A stretch of 56,586 bases of DNA from Planctomycetota bacterium (GTDB lineage Bacteria > Planctomycetota > GCA-2746535), in assembly GCA_002746535.1 (NCBI GenBank), contig NVWA01000035.1:1-56586 (forward strand), given 5' to 3'. The translations under genes and the position numbers were made by a program. Position 1 is the first letter of the stretch; every line of letters begins with the position of its first letter. Of this stretch, positions 43,350 to 53,485 are shown piece by piece. The notes beneath the pieces were generated by a model that was not told where the DNA came from, made no database searches, and saw nothing but the letters and a program-made list of their open reading frames with translations.

Positions 43350-44804
43350 CTACCTATCCATAGACTTATAACGATAATAGACTTCTAAGCACAAAGCACC
43401 CATTGCAGTAGTGAATACACGACCCTTAGATCTAAATCTTGTGATTGGTGGCCATGAACCATCTCTATCTTTGGCAGACCCATCTAACGGACCGCCCTTT
43501 TCTTGACTAGGAAGAAGTGCCTTAATCAAATTTTGGTTCCAATTCTTCCAATATTTTCCTCCATATTGAAAAAGAGACAGAGTTCCATAGTAACAATTAT
43601 AAAAATCAAACACATCAACCTTATTCACATTCCAGCTGGGATTAGTTCTAGCAATTAAATCTGCTTGCAAAGAGAGATCTACTTTAGGAACCCCTAAGTA
43701 CAAATTACATAACATGCCTACAGATGTCATTGTAGTTGAATTCCAATTTCGATCGTTCTTTTTGACATATGAGACAAATCTTCTTTGACCATTGTAATAT
43801 TCCGTTAGCTCATGAATTCTTTTGCGATAAGGCTTAAAAGCATTTTTAGGTACTTTCAATCCTGCAATCTTGGCACTTTTGATAGCCATAACAATCCAAC
43901 CCAATACTGACATTGATTGATATGCTTTATTCTTATAACCAAAATGAATTTTATTAGGATTAGGATTCAAAAGGTAATTAATTCCTTTTTGAGCAGCCTT
44001 CTTAATTTTTACATTGGGGTACATTCCATAACACTCTACTAATGTTAGAGTGCAAATTGCGGCATCATAGATTTGGAATTCACCTTTCCCCCAACTACCA
44101 TCAGCATTTTGTTGAGCCAATATCCATGAAAGACCCTTTTCAACGGTCTTCTTAAATTCACCTGTCCGAGGTGTATGGCCAGCAGATAAAAAAGCTAAAA
44201 CCGCTAAACTTGTAACCGCTTCATGTCTCTTATATTTCTTCACACTAGAAATATGAATATCTGTATAGAAAAAACCATCTTCCACTTGATGCCTCTTTAA
44301 CCATCTCAAGGCAGCTTCAACAGCATTTTCAGTTTTTCGACTGCCACCACCTTGCATAATTGCTTTCATCTTGCCACCACCTGAGCGATGACCAAATAAA
44401 CCACCACCAATATTACCTATAACACCTATGACTTCTGGAAGCGAATCGGTTATCTCTTCTTCTACTTCATCCGTTATTTCCATTTCTAACATTTCAATTG
44501 ATGATTCAAATTTCACATTAGCTTCCACTTTAGTAACGACTATCGATTTAAACTCTTCATTTGTTACGACATCATCTATAGAAGAGATAGATACAATCGT
44601 GTTGCTAGTTTTTATCATTTCAGACCAACTTAATAGTGTCATTAACAATAAAATTAATAAGTGAATTAAAAAAACTATAATAAATGTCTGAAAGACACCA
44701 CCCGGTTTTCTCCCAAAGTCTTTAACTTCCTTCTGATCATTAGATTTCTCGATAAGCTTTATATCGACCTTTTCATTTCTGGCTAAGTCAGGAGTATTTT
44801 TCAT
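43350..44804 (-). CDS. Membrane-anchored squalene-cyclase-like repeat protein
   Basis: 484 aa. Cytoplasmic N-terminus, one transmembrane helix (about 38-58), a linker, then prenyltransferase/squalene-oxidase-type repeats (about 165-480; LSWILAQQNADGSWGKGEF is typical) that form an alpha/alpha toroid. No DCTAE/DXDD catalytic motif and no thioester (GCGEQ) are seen, so it is not a classical cyclase or complement-like protein. Third gene of the M56-BlaI operon, 128 bp after BlaI. Paralogue of the C-terminal half of the protein at 51275. Confidence 0.75.
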   Translation of the reverse strand: MKNTPDLARNEKVDIKLIEKSNDQKEVKDFGRKPGGVFQTFIIVFLIHLLILLLMTLLSWSEMIKTSNTIVSISSIDDVVTNEEFKSIVVTKVEANVKFESSIEMLEMEITDEVEEEITDSLPEVIGVIGNIGGGLFGHRSGGGKMKAIMQGGGSRKTENAVEAALRWLKRHQVEDGFFYTDIHISSVKKYKRHEAVTSLAVLAFLSAGHTPRTGEFKKTVEKGLSWILAQQNADGSWGKGEFQIYDAAICTLTLVECYGMYPNVKIKKAAQKGINYLLNPNPNKIHFGYKNKAYQSMSVLGWIVMAIKSAKIAGLKVPKNAFKPYRKRIHELTEYYNGQRRFVSYVKKNDRNWNSTTMTSVGMLCNLYLGVPKVDLSLQADLIARTNPSWNVNKVDVFDFYNCYYGTLSLFQYGGKYWKNWNQNLIKALLPSQEKGGPLDGSAKDRDGSWPPITRFRSKGRVFTTAMGALCLEVYYRYKSMDR

Positions 44805-44932
44805 GGGATTTACTCAACAAAGATACTTTTAAGAATTAATGAAAAAACAGTTACCTATTCTCGAACATAGTGAAGTCTGGTATCACCTATAAAGTTCTAT
44901 TCAATATCAATAAACAACTAACATTGCACTTG

Positions 44933-45316
44933 TTACTTTTTACTAGATTTCTTTTCCAATAGTTTCTTCAAGTCATCAATTTCATTTTTTGTTAAATTGA
45001 ATTCATCAACAAAGTGCAAAAACATTGAAGAGCTGGCTCCATTAAAAACCCGTTTCAAAAAGCTTTTGCTTTCACTTTTAATACAGTCTTTCTGATCTAT
45101 TGCGGAGGTATATAGGAATTTTCGTCCATCTTTAGAAACTGTTAAATAGTTTTTCTTGGTTAACCGCCCTAACATGGTTCTAATAGTACGGTGATTCCAT
45201 TCTTTAACACCTTCGAAGAAATCTATGATCGTATCTGCCGAACAATTTTCATTTTCCCAAATGACATTCATGACTTCCCACTCAGCATCTGATATTTGAT
45301 AATTTTTGCTTACCAT
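44933..45316 (-). CDS. BlaI/MecI-family repressor
   Basis: 127 aa from the ATG at 45316; a TTG one codon earlier is less likely. Winged helix of the penicillinase-repressor family: ISDAEWEVMNVIWENENCSA, then RTIRTMLGRLTKKNYLTVSK, with a C-terminal dimerisation helix. The M56 stop and this ATG share a base (TGATG), so translation is coupled. BlaI proteins repress until cleaved by their M56 partner; the order here (M56 first) is the reverse of classical blaI-blaR1. Confidence 0.92.
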   Translation of the reverse strand: MVSKNYQISDAEWEVMNVIWENENCSADTIIDFFEGVKEWNHRTIRTMLGRLTKKNYLTVSKDGRKFLYTSAIDQKDCIKSESKSFLKRVFNGASSSMFLHFVDEFNLTKNEIDDLKKLLEKKSSKK

Positions 45317-48135
45317 CAATAGAACCTACCTTTAAGTATAAGAGTCATTTCATTTTTATTTTTTACCGATGGATCAATGCTCATTTTTGCGTAGTAAAAA
45401 TTACCTAATCGGTACATAATTTTCATATTATGATCCAAATCACCTATTTGAGCAATACTATCGAACTCCTCAAAATCATAATGTGTGTTAATGGAAAAGG
45501 CCACCAAAGTTTCTCCATTTCCTAAAAGGTATTTTTTAATGATCTTACTTTGATACTTCACTCTCTTGTGAAAAGGAGCTGAGATCAAAATGTACTTACT
45601 ATCAACAATCTTATACTGAAAATTAGCATCAGATAAAATCCATTTTAGAGAGTTTTTTAAACTCAACCCCCTTGATTCAGTTTCAATATTTTCCTTAAAT
45701 GCCTCCTTATATTTCTTTTTCAATTTTTCTGGAATATGAATTTTAATCCCCGTTAAGACAGATAATTTTGACATACCATCCAATAATGGCGTCTTAGTAA
45801 AGTCAAAAAATACAGGCTGTTCTATCTCAGTTTTAAAATCTATCTTTTTCAGGGACTTAAGTTTTTCTTCGCTTATTGGCACCTCTCGATAAGGAAAAAG
45901 GTAAACGGCATTTTTACCAATAAAATCAAAACTTGCCACTTTACCCACGTTACACCAAGTTAATAAATCAAAGGTACTCAGCTCAATTTTCTTTTTTTGA
46001 ATTAAATCATACTGTTTCAACGAGAGATCAATATATGTAGGAATTTTATTCTTATTTTTAAGCCAATTCAAGGTCTCTTCATTACTAGCATCAATAGAGC
46101 CTTTTTTCTTCCAATTAATCTTTAAATATTCAGAAATAATCAAGTCTGATGGATTTGACACAATCTCATCAATTTGTTTTCTAATTTTAAATTTCTTTTT
46201 AGATAATTTTGAACTAATAATAATAACTTCATCTTCCAGCCAAAAAGTAATAGCTGTTTTTCTGAAAATAGAATTTAAAAATTCTCTTCCTGTAAGTTTT
46301 GATTTCGTTAGATTAATTTTAGTTTGTGGTATTTTATTTTCTAAACCTCTTTTATCCGTCATAACAAATAAGCTTGGATTTTTTTCACGGAAATAATCAA
46401 TCACGTCATGAAATCTCAAATTTTTAATCTCATATGCTTGTTTTTTTCCAAGAGATTCTTTCATTTTCTGATAATAAAGCTCATCCAAGTTTAATTGTGA
46501 ATACACTAAAATCTTTTTTCCTTTAAAACGATAAGAAGGTACAAAATCAACATATAAACTTATTGATTGCAAAACATCAATTAAATTTGCATTTTTTAAT
46601 TTTATATCAACATACTGCATAAATCGTGTCGTTGAACGAGACCTTTTATTAATTTTCTGAATCATCAAATATTCTACTTTAACCCCAAAGGTATCAAAAA
46701 GCGCACTTAAATTGATATTAGAATCACTGATATGAATGGAAACTTTCTTTTTAAGCAATTCTTTGGGAATAACTTTTACTAAATCTTGTGACAAAGATTT
46801 TTTAAAATAATTGTCTAGAAGCGATCTATTAGAAAGAAATAATTTATTTTCATGAATGGTATAATGAATTTTATATTTTTCTTTCAAAAGTTCTAAAAAA
46901 TTATTAACACTTATTCCTTTAGATTCAATTGAATATTTTCCTTTTCCATAAGGAATAATATTGCCAATTACATTCACTGGTAAATTTTTTCTCAAAAAGT
47001 TCACCAACTCCTTACTATCAGCATTAGTCAACGACGATTCTAATATTTTTTCATAAGGATCACTCTGACCAGCAAAAATAAAAACAGAAAATAATAAGAA
47101 CATTATAAGACCCAGCCCTTTTACTTTAAAATGCCTATTATCATCTAAAATATTTACCAATCGCTTTTTCAAAAAATGTTTGCTACCTAAAAACTGAAGT
47201 GCCGGTTGTGGTGAGTATTTGAACATGCTTTTTTCCAATACTTTTATTAATGTCCCGCTATAACTCTTAGTTGATAGGTTTTTATTCTGATCAACGACCT
47301 GCTCATCGCAAGCCATCTCCATATCCTGTCGGATTTTCTTCGAAAGAAAAAATATCAAGGGATTAACACAATACACAATATTTAATATATTCATCACATA
47401 ATTAACCCAATGATCTTTTCTTTTTATATGTGTTAACTCATGCAGTACAATGCAATTGATTTCTGATACTTCTAAATGGGAAATTAAATCTTCCGGTAAT
47501 ATGATTCTAGGAGAAAACAAACCAACTAGCATAGGAGACGAAACATCCTTATGCAAGTACACTCTATCAATAGCTTCTATTTCATCTTGCCCAACCGTCA
47601 TCACATCTTTTAATAAAATAGAAGACTTAATTAAATGATTGAATCTCCAATGACTTTTAATTAAAAATAGCAACCAGAAGAACTGTAAAAATGCTATCAC
47701 GAAGAATACTAATTCCTGAAATGAATATGGCCAAAATGAAGCGGATTCGTTTTGTTCACCAGTGCTCTCTTGGGATTCATTCATTAATGATTTATTATTA
47801 CTAACTTCCTTCTCAGATAACGCTGTTACTTTTTCAACTGCCAAAGCACCATCAACTTCTTTCAGATGATCTTTCACTGGAGTTTTTTTACTTACAAGAT
47901 GACTCTTTGTTTCATCAAAAGTAATATACGTAGTCTCCCCACCCAATGAAACATTTGGCAAAACAGGGAAAAAGGAAACAGGCACCATCAACTTTATCAA
48001 GAAACAACCCCATAAAGCAAATTTCCATTTTGCACTCAAATTTCGCTTTAAAACCAATTGAACTAATAAAATCAGGCCTGCAATGGCTAAAGCATATAAT
48101 GAATTGGTTATTAATGTTTCATAAATCGATATCAT
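45316..48135 (-). CDS. M56 (BlaR1/MecR1-like) membrane peptidase with secretin-short-domain-like C-terminus
   Basis: 939 aa. N-terminal membrane helices (about 8-28, 38-58, 140-160), zinc peptidase motif HELTH at 232-236 with E273 in DMEMACDE, then a further helix (about 340-356). This half is a BlaR1/MecR1 type M56 peptidase. BlaR1 would then have a penicillin-binding sensor; this protein instead has ~580 residues of repeated alpha/beta units of the form 'L..L....i.y.....klfl', for example FLELLKEKYKIHYTIHENKL and LIDVLQSISLYVDFVPSYRF, resembling STN/secretin N-terminal or DUF4974-like domains. Signal sensed is unknown. Confidence 0.82.
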   Translation of the reverse strand: MISIYETLITNSLYALAIAGLILLVQLVLKRNLSAKWKFALWGCFLIKLMVPVSFFPVLPNVSLGGETTYITFDETKSHLVSKKTPVKDHLKEVDGALAVEKVTALSEKEVSNNKSLMNESQESTGEQNESASFWPYSFQELVFFVIAFLQFFWLLFLIKSHWRFNHLIKSSILLKDVMTVGQDEIEAIDRVYLHKDVSSPMLVGLFSPRIILPEDLISHLEVSEINCIVLHELTHIKRKDHWVNYVMNILNIVYCVNPLIFFLSKKIRQDMEMACDEQVVDQNKNLSTKSYSGTLIKVLEKSMFKYSPQPALQFLGSKHFLKKRLVNILDDNRHFKVKGLGLIMFLLFSVFIFAGQSDPYEKILESSLTNADSKELVNFLRKNLPVNVIGNIIPYGKGKYSIESKGISVNNFLELLKEKYKIHYTIHENKLFLSNRSLLDNYFKKSLSQDLVKVIPKELLKKKVSIHISDSNINLSALFDTFGVKVEYLMIQKINKRSRSTTRFMQYVDIKLKNANLIDVLQSISLYVDFVPSYRFKGKKILVYSQLNLDELYYQKMKESLGKKQAYEIKNLRFHDVIDYFREKNPSLFVMTDKRGLENKIPQTKINLTKSKLTGREFLNSIFRKTAITFWLEDEVIIISSKLSKKKFKIRKQIDEIVSNPSDLIISEYLKINWKKKGSIDASNEETLNWLKNKNKIPTYIDLSLKQYDLIQKKKIELSTFDLLTWCNVGKVASFDFIGKNAVYLFPYREVPISEEKLKSLKKIDFKTEIEQPVFFDFTKTPLLDGMSKLSVLTGIKIHIPEKLKKKYKEAFKENIETESRGLSLKNSLKWILSDANFQYKIVDSKYILISAPFHKRVKYQSKIIKKYLLGNGETLVAFSINTHYDFEEFDSIAQIGDLDHNMKIMYRLGNFYYAKMSIDPSVKNKNEMTLILKGRFY

Positions 48136-48151
48136 AATTACTCCTAGCTTA

Positions 48152-48199
48152 GTATTACATCTGTAATCTCAGCGGAGAATATACTACAAACGTAATACT
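48152..48199. promoter_or_regulatory. Two BlaI/MecI-type operators before the M56 gene
   Basis: ATTACA-TC-TGTAAT (48154-48167) is a perfect dyad, and TACTACAAACGTAATA (48182-48197) is an imperfect one. Both centre on the TACA/TGTA halves known for BlaI/MecI operators. They lie 17-62 bp upstream of the first operon ATG, over its probable promoter. Confidence 0.7.
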
Positions 48200-48456
48200 T
48201 CAAGAAGAATTATCAAAAAAACCTAAAAAATTAATTTTTATTGTATAAGAGCAAATGATAATTGCTTAAAGATTAGCATGGCTTCTTAAGTAAGTCAAAA
48301 ATTTCTTGCTAAGGAAGCATTCATATGAAGGTAAGTAACCTACAAATTAAAGGAATAGCCCCTATATTTGACAACTAATTCCTTTCACAATAATGAAAAG
48401 CGTTGAGTCAAACAGACTTTACTATTTAACTCATTATATGCTCCGTTTTGTTTTAT
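48200..48456. other. Intergenic remainder upstream of the M56 operon
   Basis: No ORF, RNA gene or repeat recognised between the operators and the stop of the next minus-strand gene. Confidence 0.4.
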
Positions 48457-49434
48457 TTATTCGTTAGTCTTAAGCTTTAATTTTATTAAATCGTCACGAT
48501 TGTGTACAAGTCGAACATGAACTTCCTCTTTTTTTAAGTCAAAAAAGGTAGCATAGAAATATTTATGTCTAATCGGCTCAAAAATATTTTTTGACGTTTT
48601 ACCTTTGAAATTATAAGCATAAATTCCTTTTTGTATGAAATCAAAATATATTAGTTGATTTCTTAGATGATCATATTTCATGTGTCTAAAGGGTGCAATT
48701 TTTTGCTTTTCATTTTTTATATTGCCATTGATTAGATTTTCTAATTTTTCGTTTTCTAAATTTAGTATAGATATTTTTTCACCATCAATGCAACAGTAAA
48801 CTTCATTCTGATTAGGATTAATTTCGAAAAGAACTGTCGAGACCTTTTTAAGAATACTTTTTATTTTATTTGTTTTTAAATTCAGTAGAGCAATGTTAAG
48901 CTTCACCATACCAAGTTTTTTCCTTTTTGAAGAATTTGCCACTTCAAGAAGTAAAAGTTTTGAAGAATTGCTTACTAAATAAGCTTCACAAATGAATCTT
49001 TTAGTTTTAACTATTTTATCAAAAACTATTTTGCCATGCTGAAGATTTATTATTAACAAATGATATTTATATTTTTTTGTGTGATCTCGGTATAAAACAC
49101 TTGCGTAAAGTTCTGAGTCAATTGTGTCTATATTTAACATTCTTTTGAAAGTGTATGTTTTGCTTCTAACTGAAGGGATGTCAATTATCTTAAAATATGA
49201 AGAACCAATTCCTTCAACACCAATTTTGTACTTATATTGACTTATGGGCTTAAGCTTTACTTTAATCAAAGGGAAAGGGACATTATTAATTATAAAAACT
49301 TGTTTACCATTTTTTCCAAAAGTTAGGTTATTACATTTTGCACGATATTTATTAAAGCCTTTGGGTATTTTCTCTTTTGCATTAATTACAACGAATAATG
49401 AAAATGAAAATAATATAATCAAGAATTTGTTCAT
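48457..49434 (-). CDS. Secreted propeller-like protein, family not recognised
   Basis: 325 aa with a signal peptide (about 1-19). Regularly spaced beta segments ending in short turns (HLLIINLQHGKIVFDKIV, IALLNLKTNKIKSILKK, ISILNLENEKLENL, NQLIYFDFIQKGIYAYNF) look like WD40/TolB-type propeller blades. No catalytic motif. It lies between the M56 operon and a DUF6624 gene with no tight linkage. Binding role is inference. Confidence 0.55.
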   Translation of the reverse strand: MNKFLIILFSFSLFVVINAKEKIPKGFNKYRAKCNNLTFGKNGKQVFIINNVPFPLIKVKLKPISQYKYKIGVEGIGSSYFKIIDIPSVRSKTYTFKRMLNIDTIDSELYASVLYRDHTKKYKYHLLIINLQHGKIVFDKIVKTKRFICEAYLVSNSSKLLLLEVANSSKRKKLGMVKLNIALLNLKTNKIKSILKKVSTVLFEINPNQNEVYCCIDGEKISILNLENEKLENLINGNIKNEKQKIAPFRHMKYDHLRNQLIYFDFIQKGIYAYNFKGKTSKNIFEPIRHKYFYATFFDLKKEEVHVRLVHNRDDLIKLKLKTNE

Positions 49435-49801
49435 TAGTTCTCCAATAGTAGTAGCGATTCAAGTTTTCCAATAAAAATACTACGAAGATGTATTTAAATT
49501 GTTCCCATAACTATATATAAATATTCGAGCATCTCTCCTATGCTTTTCATATTGTATAGGAATTCGTATTCCCCTCTTAATACAAGTCATAGCTTATATT
49601 AAACTAGAATATAACCTAATATGTAACCTAGATAAAATTCTAAGCCCCTTGTCTGACAACTTCCATATCGGATATCATGGACTTAAATAAATTTGATTAA
49701 TATTTTATTACAATCAAAATTCATCAAACCACATCTGTTTAGTTGATTATTGACCTTTAATTAATAACAATTTAAACAAAAAATGAGAAATTGAGGTAAC
49801 A
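49435..49801. other. 367-bp gene-free stretch
   Basis: Between divergent starts; AT-rich, with an AATTGAGGTAAC-like ribosome region before the ATG at 49802. I see no repeat, operator or RNA gene. Confidence 0.4.
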
Positions 49802-50791
49802 ATGAAAAAGAAATTATGTTTAGCTTTTATTTTTATTAGTTTATTTAGTGTTACATTATTGAGCAAGGAAAACTCTTTATTTAAATCATTATCAGGATAC
49901 TGGGAAGTAAAAGGCGACAACATGTTATTTCATTTTGAAAAAAATAGAATGAAATTATTTGATGATAGTGGATTGAAATTTTATAGGGCTCAATATACCA
50001 AAAATGAAGTTTGGGGATTTACAAATGGAGGAGGTTTTCCTCTTTCAATAAAAATTATTGATAAGAATACATTCGAATTAAAAAATGAAGATAAAAAAAT
50101 AGTTTTCACCAGACGAAAAACGCTACATCCCAATTTATTTTACAATAAAATTATATTGGGAAAATCCAAACTAATTAAAACGAAAAAAAAGGAAATTCAA
50201 AACGAATTAGCCAAGAGAATCATTAAAGATCAGGATGTTAGAAAAGATTCTTCAAAACATCATTTAATGAATCGAGTTGATAAAGAAAATACAAAATATT
50301 TGATTAAAACCATAAAAAACATTGGATGGATAGATGCAACAAGGTTTGGCAAAGTAGCAACAAATAATGCCTTTTTATTAGTACAGCATAGTGGCGATAT
50401 TTCATTAATGAAATCTGTTCTCGAATTAATTAAAAAAGATGTGATCAATAAAAAAATTGATGGGCAAGGATATGCTTTACTTTATGATAGATATAACTTA
50501 TATACAGGGAAAAAACAAAAGTATGGTACACAAATAGGCACTAAAGCTGATGGCACACCTACTGTATTTCCACTTGAGAACAAAGACAAGGTAGAAGCAT
50601 ACCGAAAAGAACTCGGTATTTTTTCTTTAAAAATATATTTAAGTTTTTTTGAAAAAAGAACAAATAAAAAAGCGGAATTCATCGAAGATGTAATCGTAGA
50701 TGAAAATATAAAAAATAATTCAGAGAATAATAAAAATGTGACTGAAGATAAAGAATCAACTAAAGAAACTCTAGACAATGTATTTAAATAA
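49802..50791 (+). CDS. Secreted DUF6624-domain protein
   Basis: 329 aa with a signal peptide (about 1-21). Residues about 28-105 form a lipocalin-like beta segment (SLSGYWEVKGDNMLFHFEKN). Residues about 130-285 match the DUF6624 pattern: DQDVRKD, the W-x-D-A repeat area with GWIDATRFGKVATNNAFLLV then QHS, LLYDRYNLYTGKKQKYGTQ and LENKDKVEAYRKELGI. DUF6624 proteins are exported or lipidated and uncharacterised. The last ~35 residues are acidic and disordered. Confidence 0.72.
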   Translation: MKKKLCLAFIFISLFSVTLLSKENSLFKSLSGYWEVKGDNMLFHFEKNRMKLFDDSGLKFYRAQYTKNEVWGFTNGGGFPLSIKIIDKNTFELKNEDKKIVFTRRKTLHPNLFYNKIILGKSKLIKTKKKEIQNELAKRIIKDQDVRKDSSKHHLMNRVDKENTKYLIKTIKNIGWIDATRFGKVATNNAFLLVQHSGDISLMKSVLELIKKDVINKKIDGQGYALLYDRYNLYTGKKQKYGTQIGTKADGTPTVFPLENKDKVEAYRKELGIFSLKIYLSFFEKRTNKKAEFIEDVIVDENIKNNSENNKNVTEDKESTKETLDNVFK

Positions 50792-51274
50792 GATTAAGAG
50801 ATACCAAGAAAGTTATTGGCTATCAATTCGTACTGATATAATTTTATAGACTTTTTAATCTTAAAATTAAACGACAGATTTTTGAGCAACACACGAACAG
50901 GTTCTTTGGCTAATAAGTGTATTATTAGGGATTTTGATAAACTCTAAGTCGATTTGACATTAATATCAAAAAGATAAATGTTAGACTTTATTAGTTAACC
51001 TGTCCTTTTTTTTATAATCCATAAGAGGTCATGATTCAGTCACTACAATGAACAAAAGTCCGTAATCTGACCTCACGGGAAATCTTTGAGTTAAAAATAT
51101 ACATTCAAAAAAGATTTGTGAGTTATTCTTACACTTTAATTAGATCCCCTTTTCTCTGAATTAGTTTAGGTAGTTTTGGTATATAAATTGCTTTATATTC
51201 AAAATTAATTTTAATTGGAAATTGAAATTAATTGGAATACTGCATTCAATAATTGAACTTTTTGGTAACTATCG
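50792..51274. other. 483-bp gene-free stretch
   Basis: No ORF on either strand. Just before the next gene the sequence is AT-rich with repeated AATTAATTT/TTGGAAATTGAA words. No RNA gene or dispersed repeat recognised. Confidence 0.4.
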
Positions 51275-53203
51275 ATGAACTTGAAATCTATTGTTTTACT
51301 AAGCCTAGTAATTATCATTATGGGCTATTTACTATTCATCTTTATTACGCCTATAAAGACAACAAGAACTATAAAATCGTCCCCTCAGTCAATTAACATA
51401 GATAAAGAGCAAATACATAGAACTGATAAAGTAGATGAAGTCAGAGATACAATAATTAAACCTTTTACAGAAGAACCTTTTGATAAAAAGATAATAGCCA
51501 CTGAATCCAAGAACATTAATAAGTCTAATTCAAAACAGAATAGTTTAAAAGTAATCAAGCAAATTGATAATAATCAAAATCAAAAACTAATAAATGATAT
51601 CTTGAGATTAATTAAAAGCAGTAATAAGCCGATTGCAAAAAATGATGCTGTTAATCATGATGAACTCATTCACCATCCAAATGGCAATATAAAAAAAGTA
51701 AGCACTCCAAATGAAACTCGAACATATCATGGTAATGGTCAACTCAAACGTCTAACACAGAGGTATGAAGGGAAATTACACGGCGAAGAACGACTATATT
51801 TTGAAAATGGGAATTTAAGAGAATTAATAACCTATATAAATGGTAACAAAGATGGACAACAAAAACACTGGTATGTGTCTGGGAAAATATATGAAATTAC
51901 GAACTGGGCAAATAACATTAAGAATGGCGATCACATTATTTATTTTGAAAATGGAAAAATAGAATCTAAAGAATATTTTATTAACGGTAAACGCCATGGT
52001 GGGTTCAAACAATGGTATCAAAGTGGTGGCATTAAAGTTCAAGCATTCTGGAATGACGGCAAAAAAGATGGTCTTGAAATTCAATATTATGAAAATGGCA
52101 ATAAAAAGTGGGAAGCTATATGGGAAAATGGTATTCTTGATGGACAAGCAGTTAAATATGATAAAGAAGGTATTGCAGAATTTGATGAAAGTATATTCCT
52201 CTCTTATTTGCAAAAGACGCAAGAGAAAGACGGCCACTGGAGTTGTCAAAAAACAGATGGAATGGCGGGTCATGATAATGATTTAGTTGTAACCTCAATT
52301 GCTATTTTGAGTTATCTTGGGGCAGGTCATACAGATAAGGTAGGGAAATATAAGCATATGGTTAAGAAAGGATTGGCTTGGTTAGAGAGTCAGCAAAATG
52401 AGAAGGGATTTTATTCCAATAGAATAGATCATCATTCTATATGCCTAATGACAATGGCTGAATCCCTCGGAATGAGTTGTAAAGTAAATAAATTAAAAAT
52501 AGAAAAAGCAATTGATTTATTATTGAAATTACAAAATATAGATGGACTCTTTCCATCGACAAAAAATAAAAAATCATATCCTGTTACTGCAACCTATTTT
52601 ACTGTTATGAGTTTAAAGTCAGCTATGGTTACAGAGATAAAAGTAGAGTCAATCAAAGAATCTTTTCAACGATTAAGAAATACATTTAAAGAGAGAGATG
52701 CGCGATATTTTGAAGCAAAAAAATCGTTTAGTTCGAGTTTAGTACATGGATTTGAATCGCAAAAGAAATTGTCTTTACTAGAAGTAAAAGTTCACGACCC
52801 TTGGTTGAAAGATTTAGATAATAACTCTTATATTGCTACAGTCTTAACAATCAATTGCTTAATGCGACAATATCTCGATGAAAGCTCCAAAAGCATATGG
52901 ATGAAAAAAACAAATAATGTGTTGATCGATATGATTGAAGATCGAGACTTTAGCTATCACTCTCTTGGAATGTGGTCATTAGTCTTGCCTAGTTTTCAAT
53001 TTGGTGGAAAACTATGGGATCTATGGATGAGTATTTTTTCTAAAAAAATTATCAACTCTCGCGAGCTCTATGGCTTAGAAGCAGGTACATGGCAGCCAGG
53101 GTCTCAAGGTTATGAAAAACAATATGGAAGGATTTTTGTTACATCGCAATTAAAACTCTGCCTTGAGGTTTGGCATCGATACAAGTCAGTTACAAATAAC
53201 TGA
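51275..53203 (+). CDS. MORN (YwqK-type) / squalene-cyclase-like fusion, membrane-anchored
   Basis: 642 aa. N-terminal transmembrane helix (about 5-24), disordered linker, then seven or so YwqK-type MORN-variant repeats (about 128-297: for example EERLYFENGNLRELITYING and DHIIYFENGKIESKEYFING). The C-terminal ~335 residues are squalene-cyclase-like repeats (ILSYLGAGHTDKVGKYKHMV; WLESQQNEKGF) homologous to the protein at 43350-44804, including the shared ending CLEVWHRYKSV/CLEVYYRYKSM. No catalytic motif. This domain fusion links the two systems around the M56 operon. Confidence 0.75.
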   Translation: MNLKSIVLLSLVIIIMGYLLFIFITPIKTTRTIKSSPQSINIDKEQIHRTDKVDEVRDTIIKPFTEEPFDKKIIATESKNINKSNSKQNSLKVIKQIDNNQNQKLINDILRLIKSSNKPIAKNDAVNHDELIHHPNGNIKKVSTPNETRTYHGNGQLKRLTQRYEGKLHGEERLYFENGNLRELITYINGNKDGQQKHWYVSGKIYEITNWANNIKNGDHIIYFENGKIESKEYFINGKRHGGFKQWYQSGGIKVQAFWNDGKKDGLEIQYYENGNKKWEAIWENGILDGQAVKYDKEGIAEFDESIFLSYLQKTQEKDGHWSCQKTDGMAGHDNDLVVTSIAILSYLGAGHTDKVGKYKHMVKKGLAWLESQQNEKGFYSNRIDHHSICLMTMAESLGMSCKVNKLKIEKAIDLLLKLQNIDGLFPSTKNKKSYPVTATYFTVMSLKSAMVTEIKVESIKESFQRLRNTFKERDARYFEAKKSFSSSLVHGFESQKKLSLLEVKVHDPWLKDLDNNSYIATVLTINCLMRQYLDESSKSIWMKKTNNVLIDMIEDRDFSYHSLGMWSLVLPSFQFGGKLWDLWMSIFSKKIINSRELYGLEAGTWQPGSQGYEKQYGRIFVTSQLKLCLEVWHRYKSVTNN

Positions 53204-53485
53204 TTTATAGTGATATATCTCTGGATTAATAAATTTTGAATATTGTTTTATGAACTCAAAGGCTTTTTCATAAGATTCACTTTTTTTAAACCCGTTAACA
53301 TGCCCTTCTACAGAATCCCAAACGATTCTAATTACGAAGTTTTCTGGCTCTTCAATCGCTTGTTCGAATTCTGTACTTTGACAATGAATACTTGATTGGA
53401 CAATTTCTAAAGAATTTGTCCAATCTAAAATGAAATTTGTTTGTTCATCAACGGGAACTTTATAATTTAAATACTCTACTATCAT
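53186..53485 (-). CDS. ABM-like (dimeric alpha/beta barrel) small protein
   Basis: 99 aa. The pattern MIVEYLNYKV, then a helix, FVIRIVWDSVEGHVNGFKKS and a closing helix fits the antibiotic-biosynthesis-monooxygenase-like fold, which here more likely handles a small reactive compound. Its last 18 bp overlap the convergent end of the fusion gene, an uncommon arrangement that the C-terminal residues (YHYKSVICN) accommodate. Function uncertain. Confidence 0.55.
   Translation of the reverse strand: MIVEYLNYKVPVDEQTNFILDWTNSLEIVQSSIHCQSTEFEQAIEEPENFVIRIVWDSVEGHVNGFKKSESYEKAFEFIKQYSKFINPEIYHYKSVICN

Noticed and set aside
43310..43400. Functional tRNA-Leu gene
   Set aside because: No anticodon stem, variable arm or T-arm follows the D-arm; cannot fold as a tRNA.
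45316..48135. Beta-lactam resistance regulator (blaR1)
   Set aside because: The penicillin-sensor domain is absent and no beta-lactamase or PBP gene follows, so the name would mislead.
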